The notes: generated by a model not told the origin, from the letters alone. Shown: positions 21,301-32,960, counted from the stretch's first letter. The stretch is DNA of 64,000 nt from Thalassia testudinum (GCA_037157565.1 JAZHRO010000036.1:20014501-20078500), one strand, 5' to 3'. A program made the numbers and translations.

Positions 21301-21491
21301 TTCTCTTTGAAAACCTGAAACTTGTTCTGACACCTCTTTGCACTTGAAGTTCACACTTTAAGATAGCCGACTCCACCTCAGATGCTTGCATCTGGGATTA
21401 GAAATCATTCGCAAAAATTCAACCCGACCCATCCACTCATCCAAATTTCTGTCTTAAGGAATGAACTAAGTTAGTAAAAACCCCCTAGGTT

Positions 21492-21529
21492 ACAATGAGG
21501 ACATTGCAAATCTTAGGCATGGGGGGGGT
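21492..21529 (+). other. Internal G8 tract block, element C
   Basis: ACAATGAGGACATTGCAAAT then TTAGGCATG followed by a run of G (21521-21528). It resembles the true polypurine tract at 22790 but lies 1.27 kb upstream of the LTR. Counterparts at 40210-40245 (A), 54683-54713 (H) and 59131-59166 (I). It could prime a second plus strand (central polypurine tract); this is inference. Confidence 0.6.
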
Positions 21530-22784
21530 ATGAAAGTGCAAAACTTGTAAGAAAAGGTTTCAAACGAAAAAATTCACATATGCCAAAAACACCATAAAAA
21601 TTAAAAAAATTTTTCGAAAAAGAATAAAAGGAGAAGGAAATTTTGTGAAGGAGAAGAGAAACAAAATGAAAAAGGAGCACAAAATTATGAGAAAAGGCGA
21701 TAGTCATTAGTAAGGAACTAAGGAATTAATCTAAGTTCTAGACCTCATTCAAGAAAATAACTGAAAAGTGCACAATGAGATTAGTAAGAATGCAAACCTT
21801 AGGCATTCTTGAATAGACTCTTAGTACCCATTAAGATCTGGACACTCCTCAAGAGGTTGAGGAAAATGAAAAGCTGAAGTATTAGGTCTAAGGCTTAGGG
21901 AGTATTTGGCCTCGTTAACTAATTTTTGGTTTACGGGACTCAGTAACCTAAGCACCCTAACCTCACACACAGCCTGGTTCAGTAAGCGTAAAATTCAGAA
22001 TCACGCAGAAGCGTCGCAAAATTCTGAAAAGAACACCTAGAATAGGAGAGGCCGATCAACACAAGTTGATTTGGACGAGTTCCCAGCGCGGAGAGGCGGG
22101 AAATCCCCTCGAAGATGCGTAACAAAATATCATCTCCTCGGTGCTTGTCTCTTAGGATATTTACATATCCTACTGGGGGCATGTAAGCACTTTGCTGGTT
22201 CAGATTCCATGGATGGCATTATCTCGAAGTGTCAATTGCCAGGGTCTGGACTCGGCCACGGAACACCATGGATGGGATTATCTCGAAATCTCAATAGCCA
22301 GGGTTCCGGGGGTTGCCATGGGCGGTGCTATCTCGAAGCATCGATCGCCAGGAACCCTTGAGGATTGATGATGGGAGCAAGGAATCTGATACAGACCGTG
22401 TTGAAAAGCCAATCCTAGGCTAGAACTAAAAAGAAAAAGAGAGAGAAAACTCTCCAAACAGAAAAACTTTCTATCTCTCTCTTACAAAACGCACTGCGAA
22501 CTGAGCCAGGGCTAAAATCATTTCAAGCACGGGTGCTTTAACCACAAAGTCCAATAAACCTTAGGTTAGTTCTTGTGGACCTTAAAAACCTTTGCTAAAG
22601 ACTGAGGCTAAGGCTAGACAGATTTGGATCTTGATTGGTACTAGAGTACCTTTTAGGCCTATGGTCAGCATTCTAACCTAATCTATGCTCAAATAAAAAA
22701 GGCACTTATCTAAAACTATTAAAAACTTCATGGTCTAGAACAAGGGTTGAAACCTTAAGTTTTTGCTAAGGGACTAGCAAAAGC
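21530..22784 (+). other. Element C 3' untranslated region with stem-loop and triple repeat
   Basis: 1.25 kb without a conserved reading frame. 22153-22172 TAGGATATTTACATATCCTA is a stem-loop with 8-bp arms. 22207-22357 is a degenerate three-unit tandem repeat, each unit opening CCATGG and containing ATCTCGAA and GCCAGG. Both recur at the same place in A and I, and in inverse orientation in B. I see no env-like gene. Confidence 0.65.
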
Positions 22785-22798
22785 TAGGCATGGGGGTA
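22785..22798 (+). promoter_or_regulatory. Polypurine tract of C
   Basis: TAGGCATGGGGGTA directly before the 3' LTR; it would prime plus-strand DNA. B (30157-30172, minus), H (55932-55944) and I (60486-60501) have close versions. Confidence 0.8.
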
Positions 22799-25539
22799 TG
22801 ATGAGAACCTCATCATGAGCCATAACTAGCTCATTTTGACCTAATACAAAGGATAAAAGCTCCTACATATCTCAAGGAAAGGCTTAACTCAGAGAATTCT
22901 GAGTTTAAGGAGAAAACAAGTCATAAGGGGTAAAAATGTAATTTTACCAGTATAATCTGCATACAGGGTAATTCAGGGCCCAAACATAGGTCAAAGCAAC
23001 TTAATAATAATAAAAGTGGGATGAGATGATCTAGCAAGGGCTACAGCAATTCCAAGGAACTAAATGATAATCTGTAACCCTAAAACAACCCACTTCAATT
23101 CACGAGGTTCAAGGCAAAGTAAAATAGAATAAACCCTCTAAAATTCATAGAAAAGTAATCTCTAGGGTTTAGAACCTTCAATTTGGCCTTCAGAACCCAT
23201 TTTTGACCTACATTGAGAACCATGCCCAATTAATAACTTAATTTGGGTTTTCGCATAAATTGACCGGTCAAACAAGGTTTAATATAAAAATGAAATTCAC
23301 CATCAGATTCCTTAGGTCCTAATTAATTATGTATAAAAACTTGAGCCTAAGAAGAAACCTCCTTGACCAACTTTTCACTTTGGTCCTCATATATTTACTT
23401 TTTGGCCCTCAACTTTTGAACCCTCGCATTTTGGCCCCTAACTCTCCTTCGTTCTTTGCGTTCAAGTCCCCCCTGCAAAACCTGCCAGCACCATGCTCCG
23501 GCGACCTTGCGCGGAGCATGGCGCCGCCAGGGTGAGGGGGAGGGACTGGCAAGTAAACCGGGGGTGCCCTGCGTCGTCAGCCGTCGCAGGGACACCCCCC
23601 TGGTCGCTGAAACCCACCATACCGGCCGTGCGAACGCACGGACGGTATGGGTCTCCATCTCCGGCGTCCTCCGGCGAGGGAGACACGTCGTCTCCCTCCG
23701 CCTTCCTCCCTGTTTTGATACCTATAAATACCCCCGTCGCTCCACCAACCTCGGCAGCTCGGATCTGACGGAGAAAACCCCCAACCTTCCTCTCCTCTCA
23801 CTCTGGCAGACGCCCACCAGCTCCGGCGGTTCTTCCTCCTCCTCCTCTTCGCTCTGCCGCAATACCAGCAGCAGAGACTTCCTCCCCTGCTCTTCCCGCG
23901 CCACGCCGTACCCAGCTGGCGCATCTCCGGCCCTCTGCTCGTCGCCGCCCCTTCCCCTGGGCATCTTCTTCTCCGGCGACAGTCGATACGACTGTCGCCC
24001 TGCCCCGGCCCCTTTCGTCTCCGTAGCTAGGTCAGAACTCCTCCCCATCTCCCCTTCTTTCTTTTCCTCACTGTCTTTTATTTGATTAAACCCTCGACCG
24101 CTCCTGTCCACCGTCACCCCCTTCGTCTCCGGCCATCCTCCGGCGAGCCGCTCCCATCACCCCAGCATCCCACATGACTCGCCGACCACCGCAGAACCTC
24201 CGCCTCCTCAACCTGATCAACCCCCGCCCTTCCACTTCCCCCACATCACCCTCTGCAACCCCACCGAACAAACCCATCCTCCGACCCACAGTCCGACCTA
24301 GGCAGCCCTTGCACGCCGCCCCACGCCTCGCCACCACCCACACGAGCTTCGCCGCACTCTGGCGAAGCTCCCGGCACCTTCTGATTAGGCTGAGAGGCCG
24401 TTTTGCTGTGAACAGGCCACCCGACCTCCGCCGCCATTGCCGTGCAGAAGGAGCTGCTTCCGCCTGCAGCTGCAGGCGCGCCACGCCCAGATTCGACCCC
24501 CAGGCCTTGCGAGGCATTTCGACAAAACATCAGGCTCGCAGCTGGGGCGAAGGCTTCGCGTGAAGCCGCGATCGCCTGCTGCTTTCTCCGCTGCGAGCGC
24601 TCAATTGAGGTGGGACATTTAGTCCCACCTCGGAAAAGTCTGAAGAGGCGCAGAGGTTTAAAGCGAAAAAGTGCTGGAGGCTTACTGCCTCAGCACACGG
24701 GGTGAGGTCCCCTTCACCCACCCGGTTACCCGGTCTCGTCCGCGCTCATGCCCCGCGGATCTGACCCGACCCGACTTAGACTGACCTGCACTCCTCGCCC
24801 ACCACGCACGCCGGTGGGCCTGGACCCGGGCGCGACCCGTACCCGACTACCCGGCAGCTGATGGTCGGCCCGGATAGGTTTTTAATATGATATTTTTACC
24901 GTTGAAATGTGTATAGTGGTTAACCTAATTCAGACCTAACCATCTCTTTACAAAATTTTTAACCTGGCCTAATTGATTTTATCTTGTCACTTTTAAGCCC
25001 AGGGTCGAACTCAGGGAAGTGGGGTTCAAGTCGAGTTTCTACGTTTTCCTTAAAATGCGTCTCTTCCGTTCGTTTATTCTGTTTTTGGTATTTTTCTTAT
25101 TTAGGTTTTTTTCTGGTAATCCTTGTTCTTGAGGCAGACCCTCAAAATTGTGTCCTTGGCTTTTAGCCAAAACAGAGTTTCAAAACACGTCTTGCTACTT
25201 GCAAGACGGGGGTACCTGCAAATCAAAGATTATCTTTTCACTTTTATACCTTTTTTTTTATCTTTTTACTAAGAAGGAAGCAAACAGATAGAAAGTAAAT
25301 ATAGTAGCTATAGATATATATTTATATGTAGTATATATATAAAGGGGTGGGGGTGGAGGTGACGATGGAGTGTAGCACTATGTCGAGTCAGTCGACGTCT
25401 AGAGAGACGCAACCAACACGACTAGGTGCCGCGTGGAGTGTGGATGGAGGATGGATGATGTATGGGACCACGCTTTTTTTTGTACGCGTGTATCAGGGAA
25501 TATCAGCAACTGGTGCAGATATCCCCGCGATACAGTGTA

Positions 25540-25875
25540 TAATAAATAACATGAAAGTATATGTACATATGTATGTATATAAGTAAATATATATATATAT
25601 AGATATAAATGTGTAGTTATATATGTATAGATATATATATATATAGATATATATGTGTATATATATGTATATAAGTATATATTACTATATATATGTATAT
25701 ATATATATATATATGTATATAAGTATATATGTATCTAGATATCAATATATATGTGTGTATATATATAAGTATATAGATATGTATATATATATATGTATAT
25801 AAGTATATATGTATATATATATAAGTATATGTATAAGTATATAGATATGTATATATATATATATATGTATATGAG

Positions 25876-25915
<40 letters not shown>

Positions 25916-25999
25916 GTATATGTATATATATATTATATTATATGTATGTATACATAACTATATAGATATACTATGTATATATAAGTATATATATATAGA

Positions 26000-26072
<73 letters not shown>

Positions 26073-26104
26073 ATATGTTACTATGAGTGTGTGTGTGTGT
26101 GTGT
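25540..26104. repeat. TA-rich microsatellite with (TA)n and (GT)n
   Basis: About 500 bases of TATA/TATG/TATAAG variants, ending in an uninterrupted TA run near 26006-26060, GTATGTATGT, then a GT run at 26087-26104. It lies in the transcribed part of LTR J. Confidence 0.95.
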
Positions 26105-26445
26105 CGGTGAATGGGTGTGTGTGTGTTGCTGTAAGTGAAAAAAAAAGAGAGAGAGAGAGCGGCAGACAGAGAGGGAGCGGGCGGGAGAGATCGGCGGAGA
26201 GAGAGAGAGCGCCAGAGAGAGAAAGAGCGGGCGGGAGAGATCGCGAGCGCGGACGATGGCAGCGAGATAAGGCGTCTGCTCGCGGCGACGGACGTCTGAC
26301 GCCGCGTCGTCTGAAGGCGGAGGCGGACGTCTGAAGATCGCGGATGCAGGCGCGTCTTCGCGCGGAGAAGGTGAGGCGTCTGCAGGCCGGGTGCGAGGAA
26401 GGAGAGCGGGCGATGGCGTGCTCGGAGAGGGCGGCGGGGAGTCTG

Positions 26446-26790
26446 TAGTCGGTCGCGGAGGGTTGCGGAGGTTGGCAGGGGGCGGCGAGAGGGCCTAGCC
26501 GGCCGCTGCAGTGCGCGCAGCGGCCGGTCGTGGGTGGAATGGCAGAGGCGACAGAGCAGAGGCGGAGTCGGGGAACGGGCCTGCAGGCGCGCGCGAAGAC
26601 GACGGGCAGGCGAAGGCGCGGAGGAGCGAGCGTGGAGGAGGTTCTGCAGTGGTCGCGGAGGGTCGCGGGGGTCGGCGCGAGGCCATAGCCGGCCGCTGCA
26701 GTGCGCGCAGCGGCCGGTCGCGGGTGGAATGGCAGAGGCGACAGAGCAGAGGCGGAGTCGGGGAACGGGCCTGCAGGCGCGCGCGGAGGG
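26446..26790. repeat. GC-rich tandem duplication (period about 190) in J
   Basis: The unit with GGCCGCTGCAGTGCGCGCAG at 26501 recurs at 26691 with only a few differences over about 95 bases (GGAATGGCAGAGGCGACAGA). Each unit contains the stem-loop GGCCGCTGC/GCAGCGGCC. Confidence 0.85.
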
Positions 26791-26977
26791 TTGCGCGCCT
26801 GCGGGGAAGGTCACGGAGGAGGCGGGGGTGCTGCTGCTGCTGTCGCCGCTGGGCTGCTGCTGCTGCTGCTGCTTCAAGCTTCGGACCTTGAAGCGGCAGC
26901 AATGGCGTGGAGATGAAAACGAAGAGAAAAGAAAACACCACGCCCACCTGCTCGTTGAAGAGCTGGGCGGTGGTGTT

Positions 26978-27006
26978 CCCACTGTGGTGGTGAGCACCAC
27001 AGTGGG
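26978..27006. repeat. Perfect 12-bp stem-loop downstream of the J promoter
   Basis: CCCACTGTGGTG and CACCACAGTGGG around GTGAG. It lies about 140 bases downstream of the minus-strand TATA box at 27148, in the expected transcript. Confidence 0.75.
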
Positions 27007-27140
27007 TTCTCCTGCTCGTCGGGTGCCTCCTCGACGGAGGGCCGCCATATGGGAGGGGAGAACGGGCGAGGAAGGTGGTGGACTGCAGCGTGGCATTTTT
27101 CAGCAGCTGCCCCCCCTCTTCATCGCGAGGAAGAGCTGCG

Positions 27141-27148
27141 GCTTTATA
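27141..27148 (-). promoter_or_regulatory. TATA box of solo LTR J
   Basis: Minus-strand TATAAAGC, about 385 bases from the LTR start, directing transcription toward lower coordinates. Confidence 0.6.
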
Positions 27149-28242
27149 GAGGAGGAGAGCATGGTGTGGAGCATGCGGGGAATGGGGGAGAATGGCAGCT
27201 GCATGGAGAGGTGCGGGAAGGACAGCAGGGAGAGGCGTTGCATGCAGCATGGCGTGGATGTGGGCGCGGGAAGAAGGCAGCCGCGGGAATGAGAAAAACC
27301 GTTGGAAGAAGAAAGAAAGATGAAAATAAAATATGGAGAGGGGACTTTTGCAAAGAGACACTTGAAGAAAGATGTAAAAATGCAAGTCATTTATTCCATT
27401 CTCTTCTCCTCTCAATTAAATGCATGCATGCAAGCGTTTTTACAAATGCAACTACAGGATTATAATATACATAGTTAATGCTAGAAAATAGCACAAGAAG
27501 GCGTTCTTATAGGCGTGTTTTGAGGTGCAAACAGTAGCTCTGGGAGAGCTTTCCGAAGAGTGGTTTCAGAGAGAGAGAGAGACGTGGGGGGGGGGAGGGT
27601 AGAGTAGGTTTTGTCCTCTGATGTAAACTCTGAAGTGTGCAGGCACAGGTGAAGAAGAAGGACCGCGGAAGAAGAAGGAAGCTGAGGGAGACACTATAGC
27701 AACAAGCAGTTTAAGTCGTCTGATTAGAAAATCAGACGACGTCCTGAAGGGAAAAGAAGAAAGAAGGAGGGACGACGTCCTGACTGGAAAAAGAAAAGAA
27801 GAAAGAAGGAGATCTGAAGAACAACAGAAGAAGGCGAGGCAGAGGAGAACACAAAAGAACAAGGGAAGAAATGAAAGAAGAAGAACAAAGAAGAAGAAGA
27901 TCTGAAGAAGAAAAGGAAGAGCAGGAACAGCTGAAAAAAGAAGAACATCACCACTGCAGAAGAAGAACATCACCACTGCAGACAAAGAAGAAGAAGATAA
28001 CAGAAGATCTGAGACGAGGAGAAGCAAAGAGAAAAGAAGACAACAAATTCTTTCTCTCTCTTTCTTTATTTTTGTAAAAGAAACATGTATATCTCTAGAA
28101 TACAACTTGCTCCCTGAGTTCGACCTCGGGAACTCTTTTATTTTCCGAGTAAAAAATTTATATATTTGAAATGATGGCAATAACTGGCTATACTACAACG
28201 CTATAACAATAAAACCCGGCTGTCACAACGACCATCAAGGGA

Positions 28243-30156
28243 CCTCACCCCTTAGTGTCGAGGCGATAAGCCTATGGAAAATGCATTATATACTCAATTT
28301 TGAATGAAAGCCCACCGATGTGGGACTATCGGGGGCTCTTTTCTTTGCATGTGTGCATCTGAAGAAGATTGCCTTGGTTATAGTTGTTGGTGCCACTCTC
28401 TTGCTTAATTCAAGCAGCAGGTGGCTTTGTGGATGGTTTCCATGTGGAACAAAGGTGGTGTTGATGTGAGCGACGAACAGACAGATGATAAACGGTGGCG
28501 GAGTGGTCATCGACGGCGGCGAGTACCTGAAGGAAGAAGAAAAGGCTTTAAGCCCAATTAGATGGCTCAAGAGCTTCACCATGAAGCAAGGAGTTTGGTG
28601 GTGGTGCGTATTTGGTGATTGAAGCTATGTGAGGGTCGGTTGGTGTCAACGTGGTCGACGTAATGGTGGGTTGTTCAGCGGAGGGGTCAAGTGGTTGCTT
28701 CGCTCAATAGGGTTAGGGCTTTTGATGGTGAGGGTGAGGCGAAGCTTATGGAGGTGTTGGCAGAGTGTTTGAGTGTGTGTGGTGATGGGGCGACCACACC
28801 AAAGGTGTGGCTAGAGTCGGGGAAGAAAGAGGGTGTGTGACACGTTGGTCGAATTGGGATCCTAAAGGTTAATTCTAAACTAGACAGTATAGAGGAGAGA
28901 TAGGACCTAACTATAGATGAAGAGGTGGCGAAATCCTTATTGGTATGGCTTGCCAGAGCCAAGGACGATGAATCCTTTGGCGATTAGAAGCGGCAACGAC
29001 GAAGGGAGGGATGGCCTTCGCTTTGGATGGTGAAAGGCGAATGAGGACGAGGAAGAGTTTGGCACTCCCACTTTGATGGTTGGGAGGTTGTAGGAGAATG
29101 GAGGAGGAGGGTTGCTGGAGTCAAGGTTGAAGGCAGCCGGAGTTGGAGGAGAAGATGTGATTTGGCCCAAAACCTGACTGAGGACGTTAGGATGCAGGGG
29201 AGCTTAAATATAGCTCAATTTCAAGCTCCATTAGGAAATTAGGTGCAAAAGGCTCTCAATTTAGAAGCAAGAAACTTCCACAACATCTCTTTATTCATCA
29301 TCTCTTTATGTAGCAAATCAAGAGCTGAGATCATGTTCAAATGATTCCCCGTAGTATAAACAACAATCCCACTAAATTTGGTGGGATTTGGTGTTGATTT
29401 CTTGTTGTTTTGAGTTGGTTAAATGCGATGGTGTTGGGTTTGACCGACTATTCATACTACTGATGATGGTAAGGACCAAATTATGAGGAAGATGAAGAAT
29501 TTAGGGGCTTATTTGTAATAAACGTTAAACCTAGGGATTTGGATGTAAGAAATAGTCTTTAGGGACTAAAATGCAAACTAGGTCAAGATGGACTCTAATT
29601 AGGCCCAAATTTTGGTATGAACCTAATTTGGATCCAGCAAATCTAATGATGAATGTGGATTTGAGTTTTGATCACGTTTGACTAGGTAAATTGCACAGAA
29701 ACCCAAATCAAGGCAAATTCCCATCTGAAACTCTATTCTTTGTTAAATGGGTTCAGATGGTCAAACCAAAGGTACCAAACCTCTTAGAAAATTTGGAATT
29801 ATTTTTAGGAGGTTTAGATTGATTTTATCCTGACTAGAAACTTTTTAATTTAAGTAGGGCTGATAATTAGGATTTTCAGTCCTATTTAGTGCTTGAAATG
29901 CTTAAAGCCCTTATTCAGTTAGTGTGAGCCCAACTCTTGGTATTTAAAGTGCATTTAACTTAATTAACCTTTGAGTAACCTCGTGGTTAATATGTATTTG
30001 TGATGTGCTATTCAAACAATAGAATTAACCCTATTTTATTGACTTCTCAAATCAGATTACAACGGAATTATGACCCTTAGACGCACATTTAGGAGCATTT
30101 ATCGTTTGAATCTGACTAATTATGGCTAGTTAGGACCCATGATGGTGTCACCATCA
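28243..30156 (-). repeat. Element B 3' LTR, U3 and promoter-side piece
   Basis: Continuation of 11213-11875 on the other side of C; together 2.58 kb. The minus-strand LTR start is TGATGGTGACACCATCA (30156-30140). Palindrome AATCCCAC...GTGGGATT at 29365-29388. The cut edge (28238 on) reads AGGGACCTCACCCC, a block that C itself also carries as GGGGTGAGGTCCCC at 13778. Open frames here have no recognisable protein. Confidence 0.82.
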
Positions 30157-30172
30157 TACCCCCATGTCTAGC
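30157..30172 (-). promoter_or_regulatory. Polypurine tract of B
   Basis: Minus-strand GCTAGACATGGGGGTA immediately before the LTR start at 30156. Confidence 0.75.
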
Positions 30173-30330
30173 TTTTACTAGTCCCCAGGAAAATCCTATG
30201 GACCAAACCAGATCACTAAGCCAGATGTAACAGTCGCAATGCCTTATTAAGCCGTATCTCTAGAAATTAGATCAAAATACCAACAATAGGCCTAAAGGTA
30301 CTCAAGTACCAACCAAGATCCTGACCTGAC
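30173..30330 (-). other. Element B 3' UTR, part next to the LTR
   Basis: Minus-strand UTR matching 41335-41510 of A (TTGGTACTTGAGTACC, then CTATTGTTGGTATTTTGAT). It is cut at 30330 by solo LTR D; 30326-30330 CTGAC is the target duplication. Confidence 0.7.
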
Positions 30331-32955
30331 TAATGGTAACACCATCATTAGCCATAACTAGCCTTAATTAATTAGAATCAAGTGACAAATGCTCCTACAT
30401 GATCGCCTGAGAGCCATAATTCCATTCAGATCCATTTTGAGGAGAGAACATTAAAATAGGGCTAATTTTGCAGTTTTAACATCACATCACAAATGTAGAA
30501 CAACCATGGGGTTTTTAAAAGTTTAATTAAAGGTCAAATGAGCATTAAAGTCCAAAGAGTGGATCCACATAGACAAAAATAGGGTTTCACGCATTTCGAG
30601 AACCAAATCAACACACAAAACCTTAATTTCAGACCTGCCTGAATTAAAGAGGTTCTGGTCAAGATAAAATTAATATAAACCTTCAAAAATTCATATAAAA
30701 GTATTCTAAGAGGTTGGTACCCTTGGTTTGACCATCTAAACCTATTTTGACCTTAAACAGAGTCGTAGACGGGATTCTACCCTAATTTGGGCTCCTATGC
30801 AAATTTCCCAATCAAACAACGTAAAAACTTAACTATAACTTTACCATCAGATTTCTTGGGTCCAAATTAGGTTAAGGCTAAAACTTGGGCCCAATCAAAG
30901 TTCATATTGACCTAGTTTGCAGTCTAGTCCCTTAAATCTCTATTTCTCAATCAGACCCTCAACTTTTGAAATCTCTTACACATAGGTCACAAACTTTGTC
31001 GTCAACTTTGCAAATGGGTCCCTTCCACAATGGTTGGTGTGAACCCAAGGGTGTCGACCTTCAAGAGAGGAGATCTCTCTCTATTCAACTCCAAATCCCT
31101 CCAAAATTGGGGGATTGCTGATCAGACAATCAGGAATCCAACCAAACCCATTTGAGGGATTGGAATTGATCTTAGAGCTCAGGTGAGCTCAAGTAAATTG
31201 AGGACCTATTTCCTTCAAAACTGAGGCTCAATCAAGCCTCTTCCCTTGTTTAGAGCTCGGGTATGAACTCTATAAAAGGTTCCCATGCTTCAACCATCCT
31301 CTTTAGTTGAGTTTAGGCCCAAAATACCCCAGTTCTTCCCTTCTGCAGCCAACCTCCTACTCGACTCCAAAGATCCTCCCAAACCCCTTCATCAAGATGG
31401 CCAATGGTCAAATTGACTGATCCTTCTTCTTCCTCACCTTCCTCTGTGTCTCACCAGCCACAATAGGAGCTGCCTCCCCGTCTCCTCATCGCCATTCTCC
31501 TCTGCAGAGCAACCTTCATCTTCGGTGGTGGCAATCACACTGGCTCGCCAAATCTTCCCTGTTCATCCCTTAGCGTAGGTTCAAACTCCTCCTCTCCCTC
31601 TCTAGAACCTTTCTAACCCCTTATCTCCCTCTTTTGACCGATGTTCAGCACTCTCCCCTTTCATCTTCTCCATGGTCGGCAAAGCTCCCATGAGCTCGCC
31701 CGGCCAACACACACACCCAAATCGCACGCCAGGACCACCTACACCTTCCCCGTACCTCACTAACCAAAAGCCACAACCAAGTTGGGCTTATTGGTCCCTC
31801 TCTCCCTCTATTGAAAACAACCTTCGCCATGCTCCTTCTTCACCTCCAATAGAGGTCCACCAGCCTCTGCACGCCACTAAACCATCATGAGCACCTTTTC
31901 CAAGTCCCCTCGAAGCTTTTGAATGTGCTTAATTGGGCCGCAAGGCCATGTTTTGGATTTCAGGGCTTTGATGAAGGTCCACCACTGCCATCATCTTCTT
32001 CGGTGACAACCGCCATCATACACCGCCAATCAACCGTGCTTCCAACTCCAAGAGATGCGGAAGACTACCACGATGATATCTGCAGCTTTAATTGAAGAAG
32101 GAAGCGAAGTAGTAGCATGATTCGATGAAGGGAAGTCTACTGTTGCAAATGCGAGAGGGCTTCAGCAAATTATCCCACATCATGGGATTTTAAAATGCAA
32201 ACGTGCATATAAGGAATTAGTTGCATTGGCTTGCTACCTCCGAGATCATAGGGGTGAGGTCCCCATACAAGCCCGTCTACACGTGCGCTCACACATGCCC
32301 GCTCATGCACCCTTGCCTGTGATCAAGCCCGCGAGTCTGGGTTGAGGTCCGATTACCTGGTTACCCGAGTCTAACTTGCACTGAGAGAGAAGTATCTGAG
32401 GTGGAAGGGGGAAGGTTTTGCACTATTGTGACCTCAAGATTCGTGCCCTTCACCCTCAACACTTAGCCTATGAGACCTTTGTGTCTCTTCTGTGGTACCT
32501 TGCCTTGGTTCTCTGAGATGCTGACTTAAGGCGTTTGAGCCTCATGTGCGACATCTAATCCTAAGTACTGTGGACATATTTGGTGGCGTGGAATTGAGGC
32601 ATTAGTGGTTGATACCATTGTTGGATTATTTGAGTTATTTGATACTTGGGATATGTGCTTTGATTCAAGGGAATAATTGGTGATTCAAATCACCATTATT
32701 TTGAGTTTTTATTCTTTTTATCCCATGATATCTTGAGATACAATTTGGTTGATATTGAATATATTTTCATTGATTCATTATATATTATTGTCCTAATTAT
32801 TTATATCATTGATTAGTGCTATGAATTCCATTTGCTCCCTACGAACGAACTTGGGCTAATTGTTTTCGAGCGTTATAAATTTAAATGCTGTTGCATTTTC
32901 ATTGACTATACTATGACACATATATTTCTTAATTCAACGCAAAACACATGCAACA
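30331..32955 (+). mobile_element. Solo LTR D, plus orientation, inside element B
   Basis: Starts TAATGGTAACACCATCA (first G changed to A) and ends CACATGCAACA, flanked by CTGAC (30326-30330) and CTGAG (32956-32960). Removing it rejoins the UTR of B. It belongs to the same group as the LTRs of A and B: palindrome AATCCCTCC...GGGGGATT at 31094-31116, TATAAAAG at 31271-31278, block GGGGTGAGGTCCCC near 32251, U5 box TTTGCTCCCTACGAACGAAC near 32831. No coding region, so a solo LTR of 2.6 kb. Confidence 0.82.
31271..31278 (+). promoter_or_regulatory. TATA box of solo LTR D
   Basis: TATAAAAG followed by GTTCCCATGC, 0.94 kb into the LTR. Confidence 0.55.
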
Positions 32956-32960
32956 CTGAG

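Larger units (their letters stand above)
24859..27533 (-). mobile_element. Solo LTR J, minus orientation, inside the LTR of C
   Basis: Interrupts the C LTR between CCCGGCAGC and TCTGGGAG, leaving near-duplications GCAGC (24854-24858) and GTAGC (27534-27538). On the minus strand it starts TGTTTGCACCTCAAAACA and ends GGGCCGACCATCA. Its TATA box TATAAAGC is at 27148-27141, and the U5 box CTTCCCTGAGTTCGACC is near 25024-25008. No primer site, gag or pol, so a single LTR. From high to low coordinate: a GC-rich part (27100-26200) with a CAG run and a tandem duplication, a GA-rich stretch, a long TA-rich microsatellite (26080-25540), then U5. The 387-codon minus frame 27096-25933 runs through the CAG run and ends inside the TA microsatellite, so I do not call a gene. 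Confidence 0.85.
11876..28237 (+). mobile_element. Element C: nearly complete Athila-type Ty3/gypsy retrotransposon
   Basis: LTRs start TGATGAGAACCTCATCA (11876, 22799) and end CGACCATCA (14634, 28237), with exact 5-bp duplication AGGGA (11871-11875, 28238-28242). Inside are a tRNA-Asp primer site, leader, gag-protease-RT-RNase H-integrase in one phase, a 3' UTR and a polypurine tract. In about 330 bases compared by eye the LTRs show five differences, so it is the youngest large element here. Even so, gag-pol has six in-frame stops (16591, 16855, 17119, 17566, 18391, 20092) and a single-base loss near 20340. The right LTR contains solo LTR J. Length without J is about 13.7 kb. Orientation is opposite to its host B. 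Confidence 0.93.
22799..28237 (+). repeat. Element C, 3' LTR, interrupted by J
   Basis: LTR pieces 22799-24858 and 27534-28237 align with 11876-14634 with about 1-2% difference where compared. Solo LTR J (24859-27533) lies between them. TATA box at 23723-23730; U5 box at 28107-28129; end GACCATCA, then the duplication AGGGA. Confidence 0.92.

Noticed and set aside
22205..22360. CRISPR-like array from the repeated CCATGG units
   Set aside because: Only three degenerate units with unequal spacing, inside a plant retrotransposon UTR.
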